Shown: positions 8,678 to 18,334 of the stretch, in pieces
Position numbering within the stretch: the stretch's first letter is position 1
How the letters are laid out: every line of letters begins with the position of its first letter
DNA from: Kyrpidia spormannii
GTDB taxonomy: Bacteria; Bacillota; Bacilli; Kyrpidiales; Kyrpidiaceae
Length of the DNA stretch: 64,000 bases
Reading direction: 5' to 3'
Assembly: GCF_002804065.1 (NCBI RefSeq)
Contig: NZ_CP024955.1
Location: forward strand, 1,736,001 to 1,800,000
Program-made: the position numbers and the translations under genes
Notes under the pieces: generated by a model
What the model was told of the DNA's origin: nothing
Database searches by the model: none
Seen by the model: the letters and a program-made list of their open reading frames with translations, nothing else

Positions 8678-9430
8678 TCACCCCGCTTGGCGAGCCCGGG
8701 CCCGGATTAGAGCCGCCGCTTCCTCCAGGGCTGTATCCACCCGGGCGTCGATTTCTCCGCCGGAGGAGGAAACCACCACATCTCCGGGACCGAGGCGAGC
8801 GTCGGCGACGATTTTCACCCCGCCATCCCCGTAACCCAGCCGCCCGGCGTCCAACTTGTCCACATCCCCGGGATACACTCGCACCACAACATCCTCGGCG
8901 GGCAACAGGCTCGCCACCGCCTCTTCGGCCACCGCGTGGACGAAGCTTCGATCCACTTCCACAAGTCCCCGGACCACGCGCTGGGCGACCGCCACCGCCA
9001 CCTCCGCCACGTGCGCCTCGGTGACCTCCGCCAGGCGTTTCCGTTCGGCCTCCACTTCCAAGCGCAGGGCTTCCAGCCTTTTCATCCGCTCCTCATACTC
9101 GACCTGGGCTTTTCGCAGGCCTTCCTCCCTGCCCTCTTGAAACCCTTCCTCCCATGCCTTCTGATGAGCGGCCTGGCGTTCGCGTTCAATCTCCCGGCGC
9201 GCTGCCTCGACCAGATCACGGGCTTCGGCTTGAGCCTTAACCAGCACTTCGGCCGCCTGGCGCCTGGCCGCTTCCAGTTCCTCTGCAGCCAGGCGGCGAA
9301 GGCGTTCTGCCACCTGAAGGGCCTCTTCAGCGGGTTCCGGACGGCCGTCGCGTGGAGCGGGATTCCCGAGGACCACCGGATCCGCAGCCAACAGTTGAGC
9401 CACCGCCGATTTCACTACTCTAGACGACAA
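8678..9430 (-). CDS. fliH: Flagellar assembly protein FliH
   Basis: This protein of about 250 residues has a long Ala/Glu/Arg-rich coiled coil (heptads such as AERLRRLAAEELEAARRQAA) and a C-terminal FliH/V-ATPase-E-like domain (VAEVAVAVAQRVVRGLVEVD, then the VRVYPGDV region). FliH binds and restrains FliI at the export gate. The TTG at 9430 is preferred because GAGGAGGGG lies 6-8 nt upstream and the overlap with fliG is short (11 bp). An ATG at 9466 is an alternative that would add 12 residues. Confidence 0.9.
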   Translation of the reverse strand: MSSRVVKSAVAQLLAADPVVLGNPAPRDGRPEPAEEALQVAERLRRLAAEELEAARRQAAEVLVKAQAEARDLVEAARREIERERQAAHQKAWEEGFQEGREEGLRKAQVEYEERMKRLEALRLEVEAERKRLAEVTEAHVAEVAVAVAQRVVRGLVEVDRSFVHAVAEEAVASLLPAEDVVVRVYPGDVDKLDAGRLGYGDGGVKIVADARLGPGDVVVSSSGGEIDARVDTALEEAAALIRARARQAG

Positions 9431-10427
9431 TGTCGTCCCCTCCTCGCCCGATGATGATCTCCCCACTTTCTTCTAGGCGGCGTACGACACCGACGATCCG
9501 CTGTTGGGCCTCTTCCACGTCCCTGAGGCGAACAGGCCCCATGTATTCCATGTCCTCCCGAAAGGTCTCCGCCATGCGTTTGGACATGTTTCGGAAAATC
9601 GCCTCTTTCACGGTATCGCTGGCGACTTTGAGGGCGAGGGCCAGGTCGTTGGCATCCACGTCCCGGATGATGCGCTGGATCGCCCGGTTGTCCAAGAAAG
9701 CGATATCTTCGAAGATGAACATCCGCTTCTTGATCTCTTCGGCCAAATCCGGATCCCTCATCTCCAGCGCTTCCAGGATCGTTTTCTCTGTTCCCCGGTC
9801 GACCCCGTTGAGGATCTTTACCAAGGCGTCGATCCCACCCCCCGGAGTAAAATCTCTCACCGAAAGGGCGGAAAGTTTACTCTCCAGGGTGCGCTCCACC
9901 TGATCCAGCACTTCCGGGGACGTACTCTGCAAAACCGCCAACCGCTGGGCAACTTCCACCTGGGATTCCGGTGGAAGGGCCGAGAGGATCAAGGACCCCT
10001 GTTCCGGCTCCAGATATGACAACACCAACGCAATGGTCTGGGGATGTTCGTTTTGGATAAAATTCAAAATCTGCGTCGGATCTGCCCGCCGGGCGAAATC
10101 AAAGGGCCGCACCTGAAGGGAAGCCGTGAGCCGGTTAAGAATTTCCACGGCGCGCTGCTGGCCCAGTGCCTTCTCCAACACTTCCCGGGCGTATTCAATT
10201 CCACCTTTGGTGATGTACTCTTTCGCTTTATAAACCTGGTGGAATTCCTCCAGGACCAGATCTTTATAACGCCAATCCACCTTGTGGAGATTCGCCATCT
10301 CTAAGGTCAGTTGTTCGATTTCGTCGTCGCGCAGATGCTTCATCACCTGGGCCGCCGTCTCCGGTCCCAAGGTGATCATCAACACCGCCGCCTTCTCTTT
10401 TCCGCTCAACCCTGCGGATCGTTGCAT
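9420..10427 (-). CDS. fliG: Flagellar motor switch protein FliG
   Basis: This 335-residue protein has all three FliG domains: N-terminal FliF-binding (SGKEKAAVLMITLGPETAAQ), the EHPQTIALVLSYL middle motif, and a C-terminal torque domain with charged residues (DVDANDLALALK, MAETFREDMEYMGPVRL). It couples stator force to C-ring rotation. Full length for the family. It starts with ATG just after fliF, with GAGGAGTAGG as SD. Confidence 0.97.
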   Translation of the reverse strand: MQRSAGLSGKEKAAVLMITLGPETAAQVMKHLRDDEIEQLTLEMANLHKVDWRYKDLVLEEFHQVYKAKEYITKGGIEYAREVLEKALGQQRAVEILNRLTASLQVRPFDFARRADPTQILNFIQNEHPQTIALVLSYLEPEQGSLILSALPPESQVEVAQRLAVLQSTSPEVLDQVERTLESKLSALSVRDFTPGGGIDALVKILNGVDRGTEKTILEALEMRDPDLAEEIKKRMFIFEDIAFLDNRAIQRIIRDVDANDLALALKVASDTVKEAIFRNMSKRMAETFREDMEYMGPVRLRDVEEAQQRIVGVVRRLEESGEIIIGRGGDDIVV

Positions 10428-10433
10428 GACAAC

Positions 10434-11948
10434 CTACTCCTCCGCCAACCAGGTCCGAAGCAGTTCGGCAAACTCCTCAGGCCGGGTTCTGGCCAACTGC
10501 TCCACCTCCCTGCGCCGCTGTTCTGCCTCGGGCAGTTCACTCTCCTCAAGCAACGACGGCGCCGGAATTACAGGTTCTGGGACACCCTCCTCTTCCACCC
10601 GCCGCCGCCTCAGAGCAAACCAGATTCCCATGGCCGCAGCCACTGCGGCGAAAGTCCCGATGGCCCATCCGTATCGCGTCCACCAACCAACCTGGGGCGC
10701 CGGCTGAGCAGCCTGAAAGGGCATACCCGTTACCGTCACCTTCTGATCCTGGGTGCCGTCGTTCGGATAGCCCACCGCTGTGAGCACATAGTTCCGGATC
10801 TGCTGGACCTGCAAGGGAGTGGGCTGGCCGTTCACCAATACGGAGACAGTCAAATCCTGAAGCGTAAAGGGCTGGCCCACCCGTTCGGTGACGATTTTGG
10901 ATACCTCATAATTGATCGTCTGCTGGGATTCGTCATAGGTTCCGTTCCCCGTGGCCCCTTGGTACGTGGGGGGAGCTCCAGTGGCCATGCCCCCCGCCGT
11001 CGCCGTGCCCGGAGCCCCTCCGACCCCGGTCCCCGTAGCGGACTTGGTGGATTTCTGGACACTGATCGGCACGCCGTTCTGGCCCACCACGGGCCGGACA
11101 TCGCTTTGGGTGGATTTTACCTGGTCAAAATTCAGCTTGGCGTTGGCCAGGACCACGACATTCCCCGGCCCGAGAATCTTTCCTAGGGCCGACTGCAGCC
11201 GATCGGAGATAAGCTGTTCGTATTGTTTTTGAATCAGGATCTGTCGATCGGCATTGCTCACCGCGGTCCCGGCGTCTTCTGGGTGGTCGAGGCGGACGCC
11301 GTTTTGATCCACCACCGCCACGTCTGTCGCGTTCAGCCCTTTCACCGAATGGGAGACCAGTTGTTGAATGCCCGCCACTTGGTCGGGGCCCAGTTGAGCG
11401 CCCGGGGCGATCTTGAGAAACACCGAAGCTTTCGCCTGGCCCACAGGCTGTTCCACAAACATGTGCTGTTCGGGCATGACCAAGTGAACCTGTACATCCT
11501 CGACTCCATCGATCTGCCGGATGGTTCCGGCAAGGCTCCCTTCCAGAGCCATGAGAGATTTGACGTTAAATTCGTTGTCACTCATCCCCCCAATATTGGT
11601 GTTGCCGAACAAATCCTCGTAACCGACATAACCCGACTTCGGCAATCCGGCGATGGCCAGTTGCATGCGGGCTCGGTCGGCGTCTTGCTCGGGAACCATA
11701 ACCTGACCGCCGGAGGTCCGGTAAGGAATCTTCAATTCGTCCAGTTTGTTGGTCACCTCTCCGGCGGCCTTCGCATCTAGATTTTGATAAATCACCACAT
11801 AGCGAGGTGCGAGGGCATACCAGGAGAGAGCGACGAGTAGCACCAGGCCCGCCGCGGCGCCGGCAATCAGCCAGCGCCGCCGCTTGGGGTCCAGTTCCCG
11901 CCACATCGTCCGGGCCTGTTCCAGCCATCGGCGCACTTGTGGATTCAT
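10434..11948 (-). CDS. fliF: Flagellar MS-ring protein FliF
   Basis: This 504-residue protein has membrane helices near residues 28-47 and 425-447, ring-building motifs between them (IPYRTSGGQVMVPEQDADRA, then ALEGSLAGTIRQIDGVEDVQ), and a cytoplasmic C-terminus that docks FliG (EFAELLRTWLAEE). A Gly/Ala/Pro-rich insert precedes the second helix, as in other FliF proteins. It nucleates the basal body. ATG start with GGGGTGAGGG in front. Confidence 0.97.
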   Translation of the reverse strand: MNPQVRRWLEQARTMWRELDPKRRRWLIAGAAAGLVLLVALSWYALAPRYVVIYQNLDAKAAGEVTNKLDELKIPYRTSGGQVMVPEQDADRARMQLAIAGLPKSGYVGYEDLFGNTNIGGMSDNEFNVKSLMALEGSLAGTIRQIDGVEDVQVHLVMPEQHMFVEQPVGQAKASVFLKIAPGAQLGPDQVAGIQQLVSHSVKGLNATDVAVVDQNGVRLDHPEDAGTAVSNADRQILIQKQYEQLISDRLQSALGKILGPGNVVVLANAKLNFDQVKSTQSDVRPVVGQNGVPISVQKSTKSATGTGVGGAPGTATAGGMATGAPPTYQGATGNGTYDESQQTINYEVSKIVTERVGQPFTLQDLTVSVLVNGQPTPLQVQQIRNYVLTAVGYPNDGTQDQKVTVTGMPFQAAQPAPQVGWWTRYGWAIGTFAAVAAAMGIWFALRRRRVEEEGVPEPVIPAPSLLEESELPEAEQRRREVEQLARTRPEEFAELLRTWLAEE

Positions 11949-11972
11949 ACCCTCACCCCGCCCAAGCGTCGA

Positions 11973-12278
11973 TTAGATCTGCATCCGCATGATGTCTTGA
12001 TAGGCGGCCAATGCCCGGTCCCGGATCTGAACCACCGTCTGCAGGGCCAAGTACGCCTGCTGGGCCGCGATCATGACATCGTGAACATCGGGCCCCTGGC
12101 CAGCCACGAATTGAGCGACAATTTGATCGGCCCGCTGTTGCAAAGCGTCGACCTGATCCAGCGCCCGGCCGAACAGCTCGCCGAATCCCCCGGAAGGGCT
12201 CGACGGCTGGGGGGTCGACGAAGTCGCGGGCGGGAGGGCGGCAGACACTGATCCGATGGCATTCGCCGGTGTAACCAT
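11973..12278 (-). CDS. fliE: Flagellar hook-basal body complex protein FliE
   Basis: This 101-residue protein carries the FliE C-terminal core (DVHDVMIAAQQAYLALQ, VQIRDRALAAYQDIMRM). FliE forms the junction between the MS ring or export gate and the rod. The N-terminal 35 residues are a Pro/Ser/Ala linker. It follows flgC and precedes fliF in the canonical order. ATG start with GGGGGG in front. Confidence 0.95.
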   Translation of the reverse strand: MVTPANAIGSVSAALPPATSSTPQPSSPSGGFGELFGRALDQVDALQQRADQIVAQFVAGQGPDVHDVMIAAQQAYLALQTVVQIRDRALAAYQDIMRMQI

Positions 12279-12291
12279 GCGTCAACCCCCC

Positions 12292-12759
12292 CTACGCGCG
12301 GCCAAGGTCCAGGGCCTTGACCGCCATCATCTTCCCGGCATCGAGCGCCGTCACGTTCGCTTCGTAAGCCCGGGAAGCGGAAATCAGATCAACCATCTCC
12401 GTGGCCACGTCGACATTGGGCAACTGGACATAGCCGTACAACGGGCTGGCGGGGTTCTGGACCGCATCGGGATTCGATGGATCGTACCTCAGTTGAAAAG
12501 GGCTGGGATCCTCGACGATGGCACTCACCCGCACCCCTGCCGAAACGCCAGGCCCCCCCGCCGATGCCAAGGCCGCTGCGAAACTGCCCGGGGCGGGCTG
12601 GGGCTCCATGATCACCATTCTCCGCCGATACGGTCCCGGCGTGCCGTCCGGCCTGCGGGTGGTATCGGCATTCGCGATGTTGCCCGCAATGACGTCCATG
12701 CGCAGGCGCTGGGCGGACAGGCCGGAGCCGCTGATGGCGAACGTGTCTTGCCAAGCCAT
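12292..12759 (-). CDS. flgC: Flagellar basal-body rod protein FlgC
   Basis: This 155-residue proximal rod protein has the N-terminal rod motif (SGLSAQRLRMDVIAGNIANADT) and the C-terminal motif (NVDVATEMVDLISASRAYEANV). It polymerises with FlgB, FlgF and FlgG to form the rod. ATG start with TGGGAGGT in front. It lies seven bases after the flgB stop. Confidence 0.96.
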   Translation of the reverse strand: MAWQDTFAISGSGLSAQRLRMDVIAGNIANADTTRRPDGTPGPYRRRMVIMEPQPAPGSFAAALASAGGPGVSAGVRVSAIVEDPSPFQLRYDPSNPDAVQNPASPLYGYVQLPNVDVATEMVDLISASRAYEANVTALDAGKMMAVKALDLGRA

Positions 12760-12765
12760 GAAATC

Positions 12766-13173
12766 TTACCTCCCATTCAAAGCGTACCGAAGCATGGCGA
12801 ATTGGAGATTGACGTCCTGCAGCAAGGTCAAGTATTCCGTCTGGTTCGCTGCTAATTCGGTCATCTCCCGATCCATATCCACGTTGTTCCCGTTCGTGCT
12901 ATAAACCGTTTGATTGTCCACCGTCGTCTCGGGACGGACCTGAGACAAGGGCGGCGGCCCGATAATAAAATGGCGGGGATCGGTACGGAAACCGGCCAAT
13001 GGGGCCGGCTGGGCTAACGCCTGGGCAAAGATGTCCTCGAACCGGACGTCCTGGCGTTGGTAGCCCGGCGTATCGACGTTGGCGACGTTGTCAGCGATGA
13101 GTTTCTGACGGAGGGCCGTCGCATCCAACGCCTGAGGCAGCCACTGCATGGCGCCTGTGGAAAACAGTTGCAC
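12766..13173 (-). CDS. flgB: Flagellar basal-body rod protein FlgB
   Basis: This 135-residue rod protein has the motif ALRQKLIADNVANVDTPGYQR and the C-terminal helix NVDMDREMTELAANQTEYLTL. It is the first gene of the fla/che operon in this window. The start is GTG with AGGAGGGGTG in front. An inverted repeat lies immediately upstream of the SD, and the codY terminator lies beyond it, so the operon promoter should be in or near the 70 bp before the gene, or transcription reads through from codY. Confidence 0.96.
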   Translation of the reverse strand: MQLFSTGAMQWLPQALDATALRQKLIADNVANVDTPGYQRQDVRFEDIFAQALAQPAPLAGFRTDPRHFIIGPPPLSQVRPETTVDNQTVYSTNGNNVDMDREMTELAANQTEYLTLLQDVNLQFAMLRYALNGR

Positions 13174-13188
13174 GCCTCACCCCTCCTT

Positions 13189-13213
13189 GACGAAAGTCAT
13201 CATAAGTTTCGTC
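13189..13213 (-). repeat. Inverted repeat ahead of flgB SD
   Basis: The arms GACGAAA and TTTCGTC are separated by 11 nt and end next to the AGGAGG of flgB. In the mRNA this could form a small hairpin next to the ribosome-binding site. On DNA it could be an operator. No consensus was recognised. Confidence 0.4.
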
Positions 13214-13243
13214 AGTCCGCCAGAGATTCCTGCTCTCCGGGGC

Positions 13244-13269
13244 AAAAAGAAAGCACCCTTTCGGGTGCC
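13244..13269 (-). terminator. Rho-independent terminator after codY
   Basis: On the minus strand, GCACCC-GAAA-GGGTGC is followed by TTTCTTTTT. It is a compact GNRA-loop hairpin with a T tract, 29 bases after the codY stop, and separates codY transcription from the flagellar operon. Confidence 0.88.
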
Positions 13270-13297
13270 GGAATCAAAGGAAGAGACGGCCATGGGA

Positions 13298-14080
13298 TTA
13301 CCGGTTCTTCACGCGCTCCAACTCGGGAAGCAGCTTATCGTTCAAAATCTTGATGTAGGTCCCTTTCATCCCCAGGGACCTGGACTCAATCACCCCGGCG
13401 CTCTCCAACTTCCGCAGGGCGTTGACGATGACCGAACGGGTGATACCTACCCGATCGGCGATTTTGCTGGCGACCAGGAGGCCTTCTTTCCCGTCGAGCT
13501 CTTCAAAAATGTGTTCCACCGCCTCCAGTTCACTGTAAGACAGCGAGTCGATGGCCATCTGGACAATCGCCTTGTTGCGCATCTCCTCCTCCATCTCTTC
13601 GGAATGAGCCCGGAGAATCTCCATTCCCACCACCGTGGCGCCGTACTCGCCGAGCAACAAATCATCCTCTTCGAAAGCCTTGTTAAATCGGGCGAGAATC
13701 AGGGTTCCCAGCCGATCCCCGCCGCCGACGATGGGCACGAGGGTGGTGTACCGCTCCGGAAACAGGCGATTCATCTGCTCGGTGAATACCGCAAAGGGCT
13801 GAGGGTCGTCCACGTTGGGAGCTGTGCGCTCGTGGCGAAGCAGATAATCGTTGTAATCCAGAGGGAAACGCCGCTGTTGAACGATCTCGCTGTCGTTCAC
13901 ACTGCCCTCGAACTCGGAAAGGATCCCGTAGCCCAGAATTTTTCCGGACCGGCTGACCACAAACACGTTGCTCTCGATGACGTCCCGCAGCACCTGGGCC
14001 ATCTCCATAAAATCCACGTGCTGCCCGGCCGACCGCTGTAACAATCGATTGATCCGCCTGGTTTTGCTGAGTAGATCCAT
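13298..14080 (-). CDS. codY: GTP-sensing transcriptional pleiotropic repressor CodY
   Basis: This 260-residue protein is collinear with Bacillus CodY (259). It has an N-terminal GAF domain that binds branched-chain amino acids ([20 protein letters not shown] onward) and a C-terminal winged helix ([37 protein letters not shown]). It senses GTP and Ile/Leu/Val and represses stationary-phase genes, often including motility. The gene sits after hslVU and before flgB, as in Bacillus. SD AGGAGG. Confidence 0.98.
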   Translation of the reverse strand: MDLLSKTRRINRLLQRSAGQHVDFMEMAQVLRDVIESNVFVVSRSGKILGYGILSEFEGSVNDSEIVQQRRFPLDYNDYLLRHERTAPNVDDPQPFAVFTEQMNRLFPERYTTLVPIVGGGDRLGTLILARFNKAFEEDDLLLGEYGATVVGMEILRAHSEEMEEEMRNKAIVQMAIDSLSYSELEAVEHIFEELDGKEGLLVASKIADRVGITRSVIVNALRKLESAGVIESRSLGMKGTYIKILNDKLLPELERVKNR

Positions 14081-14103
14081 CTGTACATCCTCCTTACGCC
14101 CGG

Positions 14104-15492
14104 TTACAAAATGTACTGGCTCAAATCTCGATCTCCCGCGATGCTCGCCAACTTTTCATCCACATATTCGGGCGTTATTTCAATTTTGTCCAAAAATATG
14201 TCTGGAGCTTCAAAAAACAGGTCTTCCATCAATTTTTCCATCAGGGTGTTCAATCGCCGCGCACCGATATTTTCCGTCTGTTGGTTGACGGCCGCAGCCA
14301 ATTCCGCAAGTCTCTGGACGGCCGCATCGGTGAACACCACGTTGACCCCCTCCGTGGCGAGAAGGGCCGTGTACTGCTTGATGAGCGCATGGCGAGGCTC
14401 CGTCAGAATCCGCCGAAAGTCATCGGCACTCAGGCTGTGCAGCTCGATCCGGATGGGAAAGCGTCCCTGTAGTTCTGGGATCAAATCGGACGGTTTCGAC
14501 ATATGAAATGCACCCGCAGCGATGAACAGAATGTGGTCCGTCTTGACTGGCCCGTATTTTGTCATGACCGTCGAGCCCTCGACGATGGGGAGAATGTCCC
14601 GTTGCACCCCCTCCCGGGAAACATCCGGGCCATGGCGGTCTTTCCCTGCGATTTTATCGATTTCGTCGATAAAAATAATCCCCGACTGCTCAGCCCGGTG
14701 CACCGCTTCCGCCTGCACCTCGTCCATGTCGATTAGCTTTTGCGCCTCCTGTTGGGTGAGAATGTGCCGGGCTTCGCGAACCGTCACTTTGCGCTTGCGC
14801 TTTCGCCGGGGCAGTATCTGCCCGAGAAGATCCTGAATCTGCATCCCCATCTCTTCAAACTGTCCGGTCGCCCCCACGTCCAAAAAGGGCAAGGTGCTGT
14901 CTTCAACCTCGATCTCGATCACCTGATCCTCCAGTTTTCCGGCGGCCAGGCGCCTCGCCACCTCCTCCCGGCGGGCAGTGTCTTTCGGATCCGGTTCCCG
15001 GGGGCTGCTCTGCTCCTGGCCGGGGTTGAACAACATCTCAAGGGGGTTGCGAAACCCCTTGGATCCGTCCCCTTCATGAGCCAGGAGCGAAATCAATCGC
15101 TCTTCCGCCGCCTTGCGCGCCTCCACTTCGACCTCGGCCATCCGCTCCTGGCGTACCATGCGGATCGCCGTCTCCACCAGATCCCTCACCATCGAGTCCA
15201 CGTCCCGGCCGACGTACCCCACCTCGGTGAATTTCGTCGCCTCCACCTTCACAAAGGGCGCGCGCACCAACTTCGCCAGACGCCTGGCCAATTCCGTTTT
15301 GCCGACCCCGGTTGGCCCGATCATGAGGATATTCTTCGGTACGACCTCCTCCCTCATCTCATCAGGCAGCCGGTTCCGGCGATACCGATTCCTCAGAGCC
15401 ACGGCGACGGCGCGTTTGGCTTCCCTTTGCCCCACGATGTACTTGTCGAGCTCCGCGACGATCTGTTTGGGCGTCAACTGGGCGTCCTCCAT
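14104..15492 (-). CDS. hslU: HslU/ClpY ATPase subunit of HslUV protease
   Basis: This 462-residue AAA+ unfoldase has Walker A ([16 protein letters not shown]), the GYVGRD pore loop, Walker B ([17 protein letters not shown]), an inserted I-domain (about 110-245) and a C-terminus ending LSQYIL that docks into HslV. It unfolds substrates for HslV. Strong SD (TAGGAGGGA). It lies 11 bases after hslV in the conserved xerC-hslV-hslU-codY cluster. Confidence 0.97.
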   Translation of the reverse strand: MEDAQLTPKQIVAELDKYIVGQREAKRAVAVALRNRYRRNRLPDEMREEVVPKNILMIGPTGVGKTELARRLAKLVRAPFVKVEATKFTEVGYVGRDVDSMVRDLVETAIRMVRQERMAEVEVEARKAAEERLISLLAHEGDGSKGFRNPLEMLFNPGQEQSSPREPDPKDTARREEVARRLAAGKLEDQVIEIEVEDSTLPFLDVGATGQFEEMGMQIQDLLGQILPRRKRKRKVTVREARHILTQQEAQKLIDMDEVQAEAVHRAEQSGIIFIDEIDKIAGKDRHGPDVSREGVQRDILPIVEGSTVMTKYGPVKTDHILFIAAGAFHMSKPSDLIPELQGRFPIRIELHSLSADDFRRILTEPRHALIKQYTALLATEGVNVVFTDAAVQRLAELAAAVNQQTENIGARRLNTLMEKLMEDLFFEAPDIFLDKIEITPEYVDEKLASIAGDRDLSQYIL

Positions 15493-15503
15493 GGCCTTCC
15501 CTC

Positions 15504-16046
15504 CTATTCGAGCTCCTCGACGACGAATCGGTCGTTCGTGTAGACGCAGATCTCCGACGCGATGCGCATGGCTTCCAGGGCGATCTCCCGGGGCGACAGG
15601 CCCGCAGCATGCCGCTTCAAGGCTCGCCCCGCCGCCAGGGCGTACACCCCCCCGGAACCCACAGCCAGGATCCCGTCGTCCGGCTCAATGACCTCCCCGC
15701 TGCCCGAGAGCAGCAAAAGGTGCTCCCGGTCGCACACCACCAGCATCGCTTCTAATCGCCGAAGCACCCGGTCGGTCCGCCACTCTTTCGCCACATCCAC
15801 CGCCGCCCGGGGCAAATTGCCGCTGTGGCTATCCAAGCTCGCTTCGAACCGTTCGAAAAGGGCCAGGGCGTCCGCCACCGAGCCGGCAAAACCGGCCAAG
15901 ACTCTTCCCTGGTAAAGACGCCTGACCTTTTTCGCCCCGTGTTTCAGCACGGTGGCATCGCCCATCGTGACCTGCCCGTCCCCCGCCATCACTGCGTGCC
16001 CGCGGTCCAGTATGGCAAAAATGGTCGTTCCATGCAACTGGGTCAT
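15504..16046 (-). CDS. hslV: HslV/ClpQ peptidase subunit of HslUV protease
   Basis: This 180-residue proteasome-beta-like peptidase has the core TTIFAI...[26 protein letters not shown], and [14 protein letters not shown]. Met precedes TQLHG before the TTIFA segment. This is a five-residue extension relative to E. coli, where TT follows Met directly, and resembles Bacillus CodW, whose extension begins with Ser. After Met removal the N-terminal nucleophile would be Thr2 rather than the inner Thr7. The ATG at 16046 has AGGAGGAAG in front. The longer frame to 16190 runs into xerC and is rejected. Confidence 0.95.
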   Translation of the reverse strand: MTQLHGTTIFAILDRGHAVMAGDGQVTMGDATVLKHGAKKVRRLYQGRVLAGFAGSVADALALFERFEASLDSHSGNLPRAAVDVAKEWRTDRVLRRLEAMLVVCDREHLLLLSGSGEVIEPDDGILAVGSGGVYALAAGRALKRHAAGLSPREIALEAMRIASEICVYTNDRFVVEELE

Positions 16047-16059
16047 CCAAACTTCCTCC

Positions 16060-16974
16060 TTAGGCCCGGGGATGAGCGTGGAGATATACCTGAAGCAATC
16101 GTTCCCGGGTGGTATGCGTATAGATCTGGGTCGATCTGAGGCTGGCATGCCCGAGCAATTCCTGAACCGCCCGGAGATCCGCTCCGGCATCCAGCAGATG
16201 GGTGGCGAAAGTATGCCTCAGCACGTGGGGACTGATCTTGTGGTAGCCCGCCACCCGCGCCATGTGCCGGTCCACGATCCGGCGGACGCTCCGGTCGCTG
16301 AGAGCACCCCCGCGATAATTCAGGAATACCGGATCCCCTGGCCCCGGGCATGCTCCCGCCAAAGCCGGCCACCCCACCTCCAAATACCGGGTTAAAGCCC
16401 GGGCCGCCGAGCGGCCAAACAGGACATACCGCTCTTTCCCTCCTTTCCCGTGGATCAGCGCCCGCTGACCAGCTATGTCGACATCCCCCACACGAAGGGC
16501 CACCGCTTCCCCCACCCGGACCCCCGTGGCGTACAGCCACTCCAACAACGCCCGGTCTCTCTGTCCGAGAGCCGTATTCGGATCAGGCGACGCCAGGAGG
16601 TGGAACACCTCTTCAACATCCATAAAATTGGGAATTCTTTTCTCCTGTTTGGGTGTCGCCACGGGTTCCAGAGGGCTCTCCCGCACTTCGTCCTCCCGAA
16701 GAAAAAACCGATACAGCGTCCGATACGCGGACAGCATCCTCGCCACCGAGCGCCGGGACAACCCCCGGTCCCACAACTCCGCCAAAAAATCCCGGATCCG
16801 TACCGGGGTCAAGAGATCCCATCCGCCGATGCCCTGTGCCTGCATCCATTCGAGCAGCTGGCCGACATCGCCCATGTAAGCTCGAACGGTACGTGGGGAC
16901 AATCGCCGTTCGGACTCCAGATACACCCGAAATTCCTCCACAGCCCTATCGGCCCGGGAACAATCCGCCCCCAT
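16060..16974 (-). CDS. xerC: Tyrosine recombinase XerC (CodV)
   Basis: This 304-residue site-specific recombinase has an N-terminal SAM-like DNA-binding domain ([20 protein letters not shown]). The catalytic domain contains Arg in [11 protein letters not shown], Lys in GKGGKER, the HxxR box [10 protein letters not shown] and the nucleophile Tyr in STQIYTHT. It resolves chromosome dimers at dif together with a partner. It forms a conserved cluster with trmFO and hslVU. ATG start with AAAGGGGGG in front. Confidence 0.95.
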   Translation of the reverse strand: MGADCSRADRAVEEFRVYLESERRLSPRTVRAYMGDVGQLLEWMQAQGIGGWDLLTPVRIRDFLAELWDRGLSRRSVARMLSAYRTLYRFFLREDEVRESPLEPVATPKQEKRIPNFMDVEEVFHLLASPDPNTALGQRDRALLEWLYATGVRVGEAVALRVGDVDIAGQRALIHGKGGKERYVLFGRSAARALTRYLEVGWPALAGACPGPGDPVFLNYRGGALSDRSVRRIVDRHMARVAGYHKISPHVLRHTFATHLLDAGADLRAVQELLGHASLRSTQIYTHTTRERLLQVYLHAHPRA

Positions 16975-17002
16975 GGATCTCCCCCCTTTCTCGTGAACCC
17001 AT

Positions 17003-18322
17003 TTATCCGGCGAGATTCAATCGATTCACGCCCATAAAGGCCGCCAAAGTGGCCAAAGCCCGCTCGCTGGTGGCCAGATGTCGCCTGGCCTTTTCCCGAA
17101 CAGGCGGATTAAGGGGCGGAAGCAGTCCAAACGTCGCATTCATGGGCTGAAAATTGTCAGGGTCCGCCTCGGTGATATACCGGGCGAGGCTCCCCATCGC
17201 CGTCTCCGGCGGCCAGGTCAACGGATCCTCTCCCCTGGCCAGGCGTCCCGCATTGATCCCCGCAATCAGCCCCGATGCGGCAGACTCCACGTACCCTTCC
17301 ACACCTGTGATCTGTCCTGCAAAAAACAACGTCTCTCGCCGGCGGGTTTGATACGTTGGCAAAAGCAACCTGGGAGAATTGAGATAGGTGTTGCGGTGCA
17401 TCACCCCGAAACGCGCGAACTCCGCTTCCTCCAGCCCAGGAATGAGGCGAAACACCCGGGACTGCTCTCCCCACCGCAGGTGTGTTTGAAATCCCACTAT
17501 ATTATACAGCGTCGCCGCAGCATTATCCTGCCTCAATTGCACGACGGCAAAAGGCCGTTTTCCCGTGTGCGGATCGATAAGGCCCACCGGCTTCATCGGT
17601 CCAAACAGAAGAGTTTGCCGGCCGCGCCTTGCCATCACCTCCACCGGCATGCACCCCTCGAAATAGACCTCTTTTTCAAAATCTCGGAGCGGCGCCGTCT
17701 CGGCGGACACCAAGGCCTCATAAAACCGGTCGAATTCATCTTCGGTCATCGGGCAGTTCACATAGGCCGCCTCGCCTTTGTCATACCGGGATGCCACAAA
17801 AACTTTCTCCCAATTGATCGATTCCCGGGTGACCACCGGGGCTGCCGCGTCATAGAAATAGAGATACGCTTCCCCGGTCCACCGAGCAATCGTTCGATGG
17901 AGTTTCTCCGACGTGAGCGGACCGGTGGCCACTACGCCAATGCCGGGTGGCAGCTCGGTCACCTCTTCTCGCCGGATTTCAATGAAGGGATGGGCTTCAA
18001 GCCGCTCCGTCACTGCAGCGGAGAATCTTTCCCGGTCCACCGCCAAAGCCCCCCCGGCCGGCACGGCATGCCGGTCCGCCTCCTCGAGAATGATCGAGCC
18101 CAACCGCCTCATTTCTTCCTTTAGGAGTCCAACCGCATTCGTTAGAGCGGCTCCCCGCAAGGAATTGCTACATACGAGTTCCGCGAAGCGGTCCGTGCGA
18201 TGGGCGGGAGTGAAAACCGTCGGCCGCATCTCGTACAAACGAACGGGCACCCCCTGGCGGGCGATTTGCCACGCCGCCTCCGAACCGGCAAGACCCGCTC
18301 CGACAACCGTAACGGGATCCAC
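17003..18322 (-). CDS. trmFO: Methylenetetrahydrofolate-tRNA-(uracil-5-)-methyltransferase TrmFO
   Basis: This is a 439-residue FAD enzyme that makes m5U54 in tRNA using methylenetetrahydrofolate. It has the FAD fold [18 protein letters not shown] at the N-terminus, the [20 protein letters not shown] motif with its functional Cys, and [15 protein letters not shown] near the C-terminus. The GTG at 18322 is preferred over the ATG two codons upstream because GGAGG would be one base from the ATG but 7 nt from the GTG. Same order as in Bacillus (topA-trmFO-xerC). Confidence 0.95.
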   Translation of the reverse strand: MDPVTVVGAGLAGSEAAWQIARQGVPVRLYEMRPTVFTPAHRTDRFAELVCSNSLRGAALTNAVGLLKEEMRRLGSIILEEADRHAVPAGGALAVDRERFSAAVTERLEAHPFIEIRREEVTELPPGIGVVATGPLTSEKLHRTIARWTGEAYLYFYDAAAPVVTRESINWEKVFVASRYDKGEAAYVNCPMTEDEFDRFYEALVSAETAPLRDFEKEVYFEGCMPVEVMARRGRQTLLFGPMKPVGLIDPHTGKRPFAVVQLRQDNAAATLYNIVGFQTHLRWGEQSRVFRLIPGLEEAEFARFGVMHRNTYLNSPRLLLPTYQTRRRETLFFAGQITGVEGYVESAASGLIAGINAGRLARGEDPLTWPPETAMGSLARYITEADPDNFQPMNATFGLLPPLNPPVREKARRHLATSERALATLAAFMGVNRLNLAG

Positions 18323-18334
18323 CCTCATCCCTCC

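Noticed and set aside
10311-11186. 291-codon plus-strand frame over fliF
   Set aside because: This antisense frame of a well-supported fliF gene is His/Arg/Pro-rich and matches no family.
13148-14041. 297-codon plus-strand frame over codY
   Set aside because: It is antisense to codY. The codY frame has full family similarity and its own terminator.
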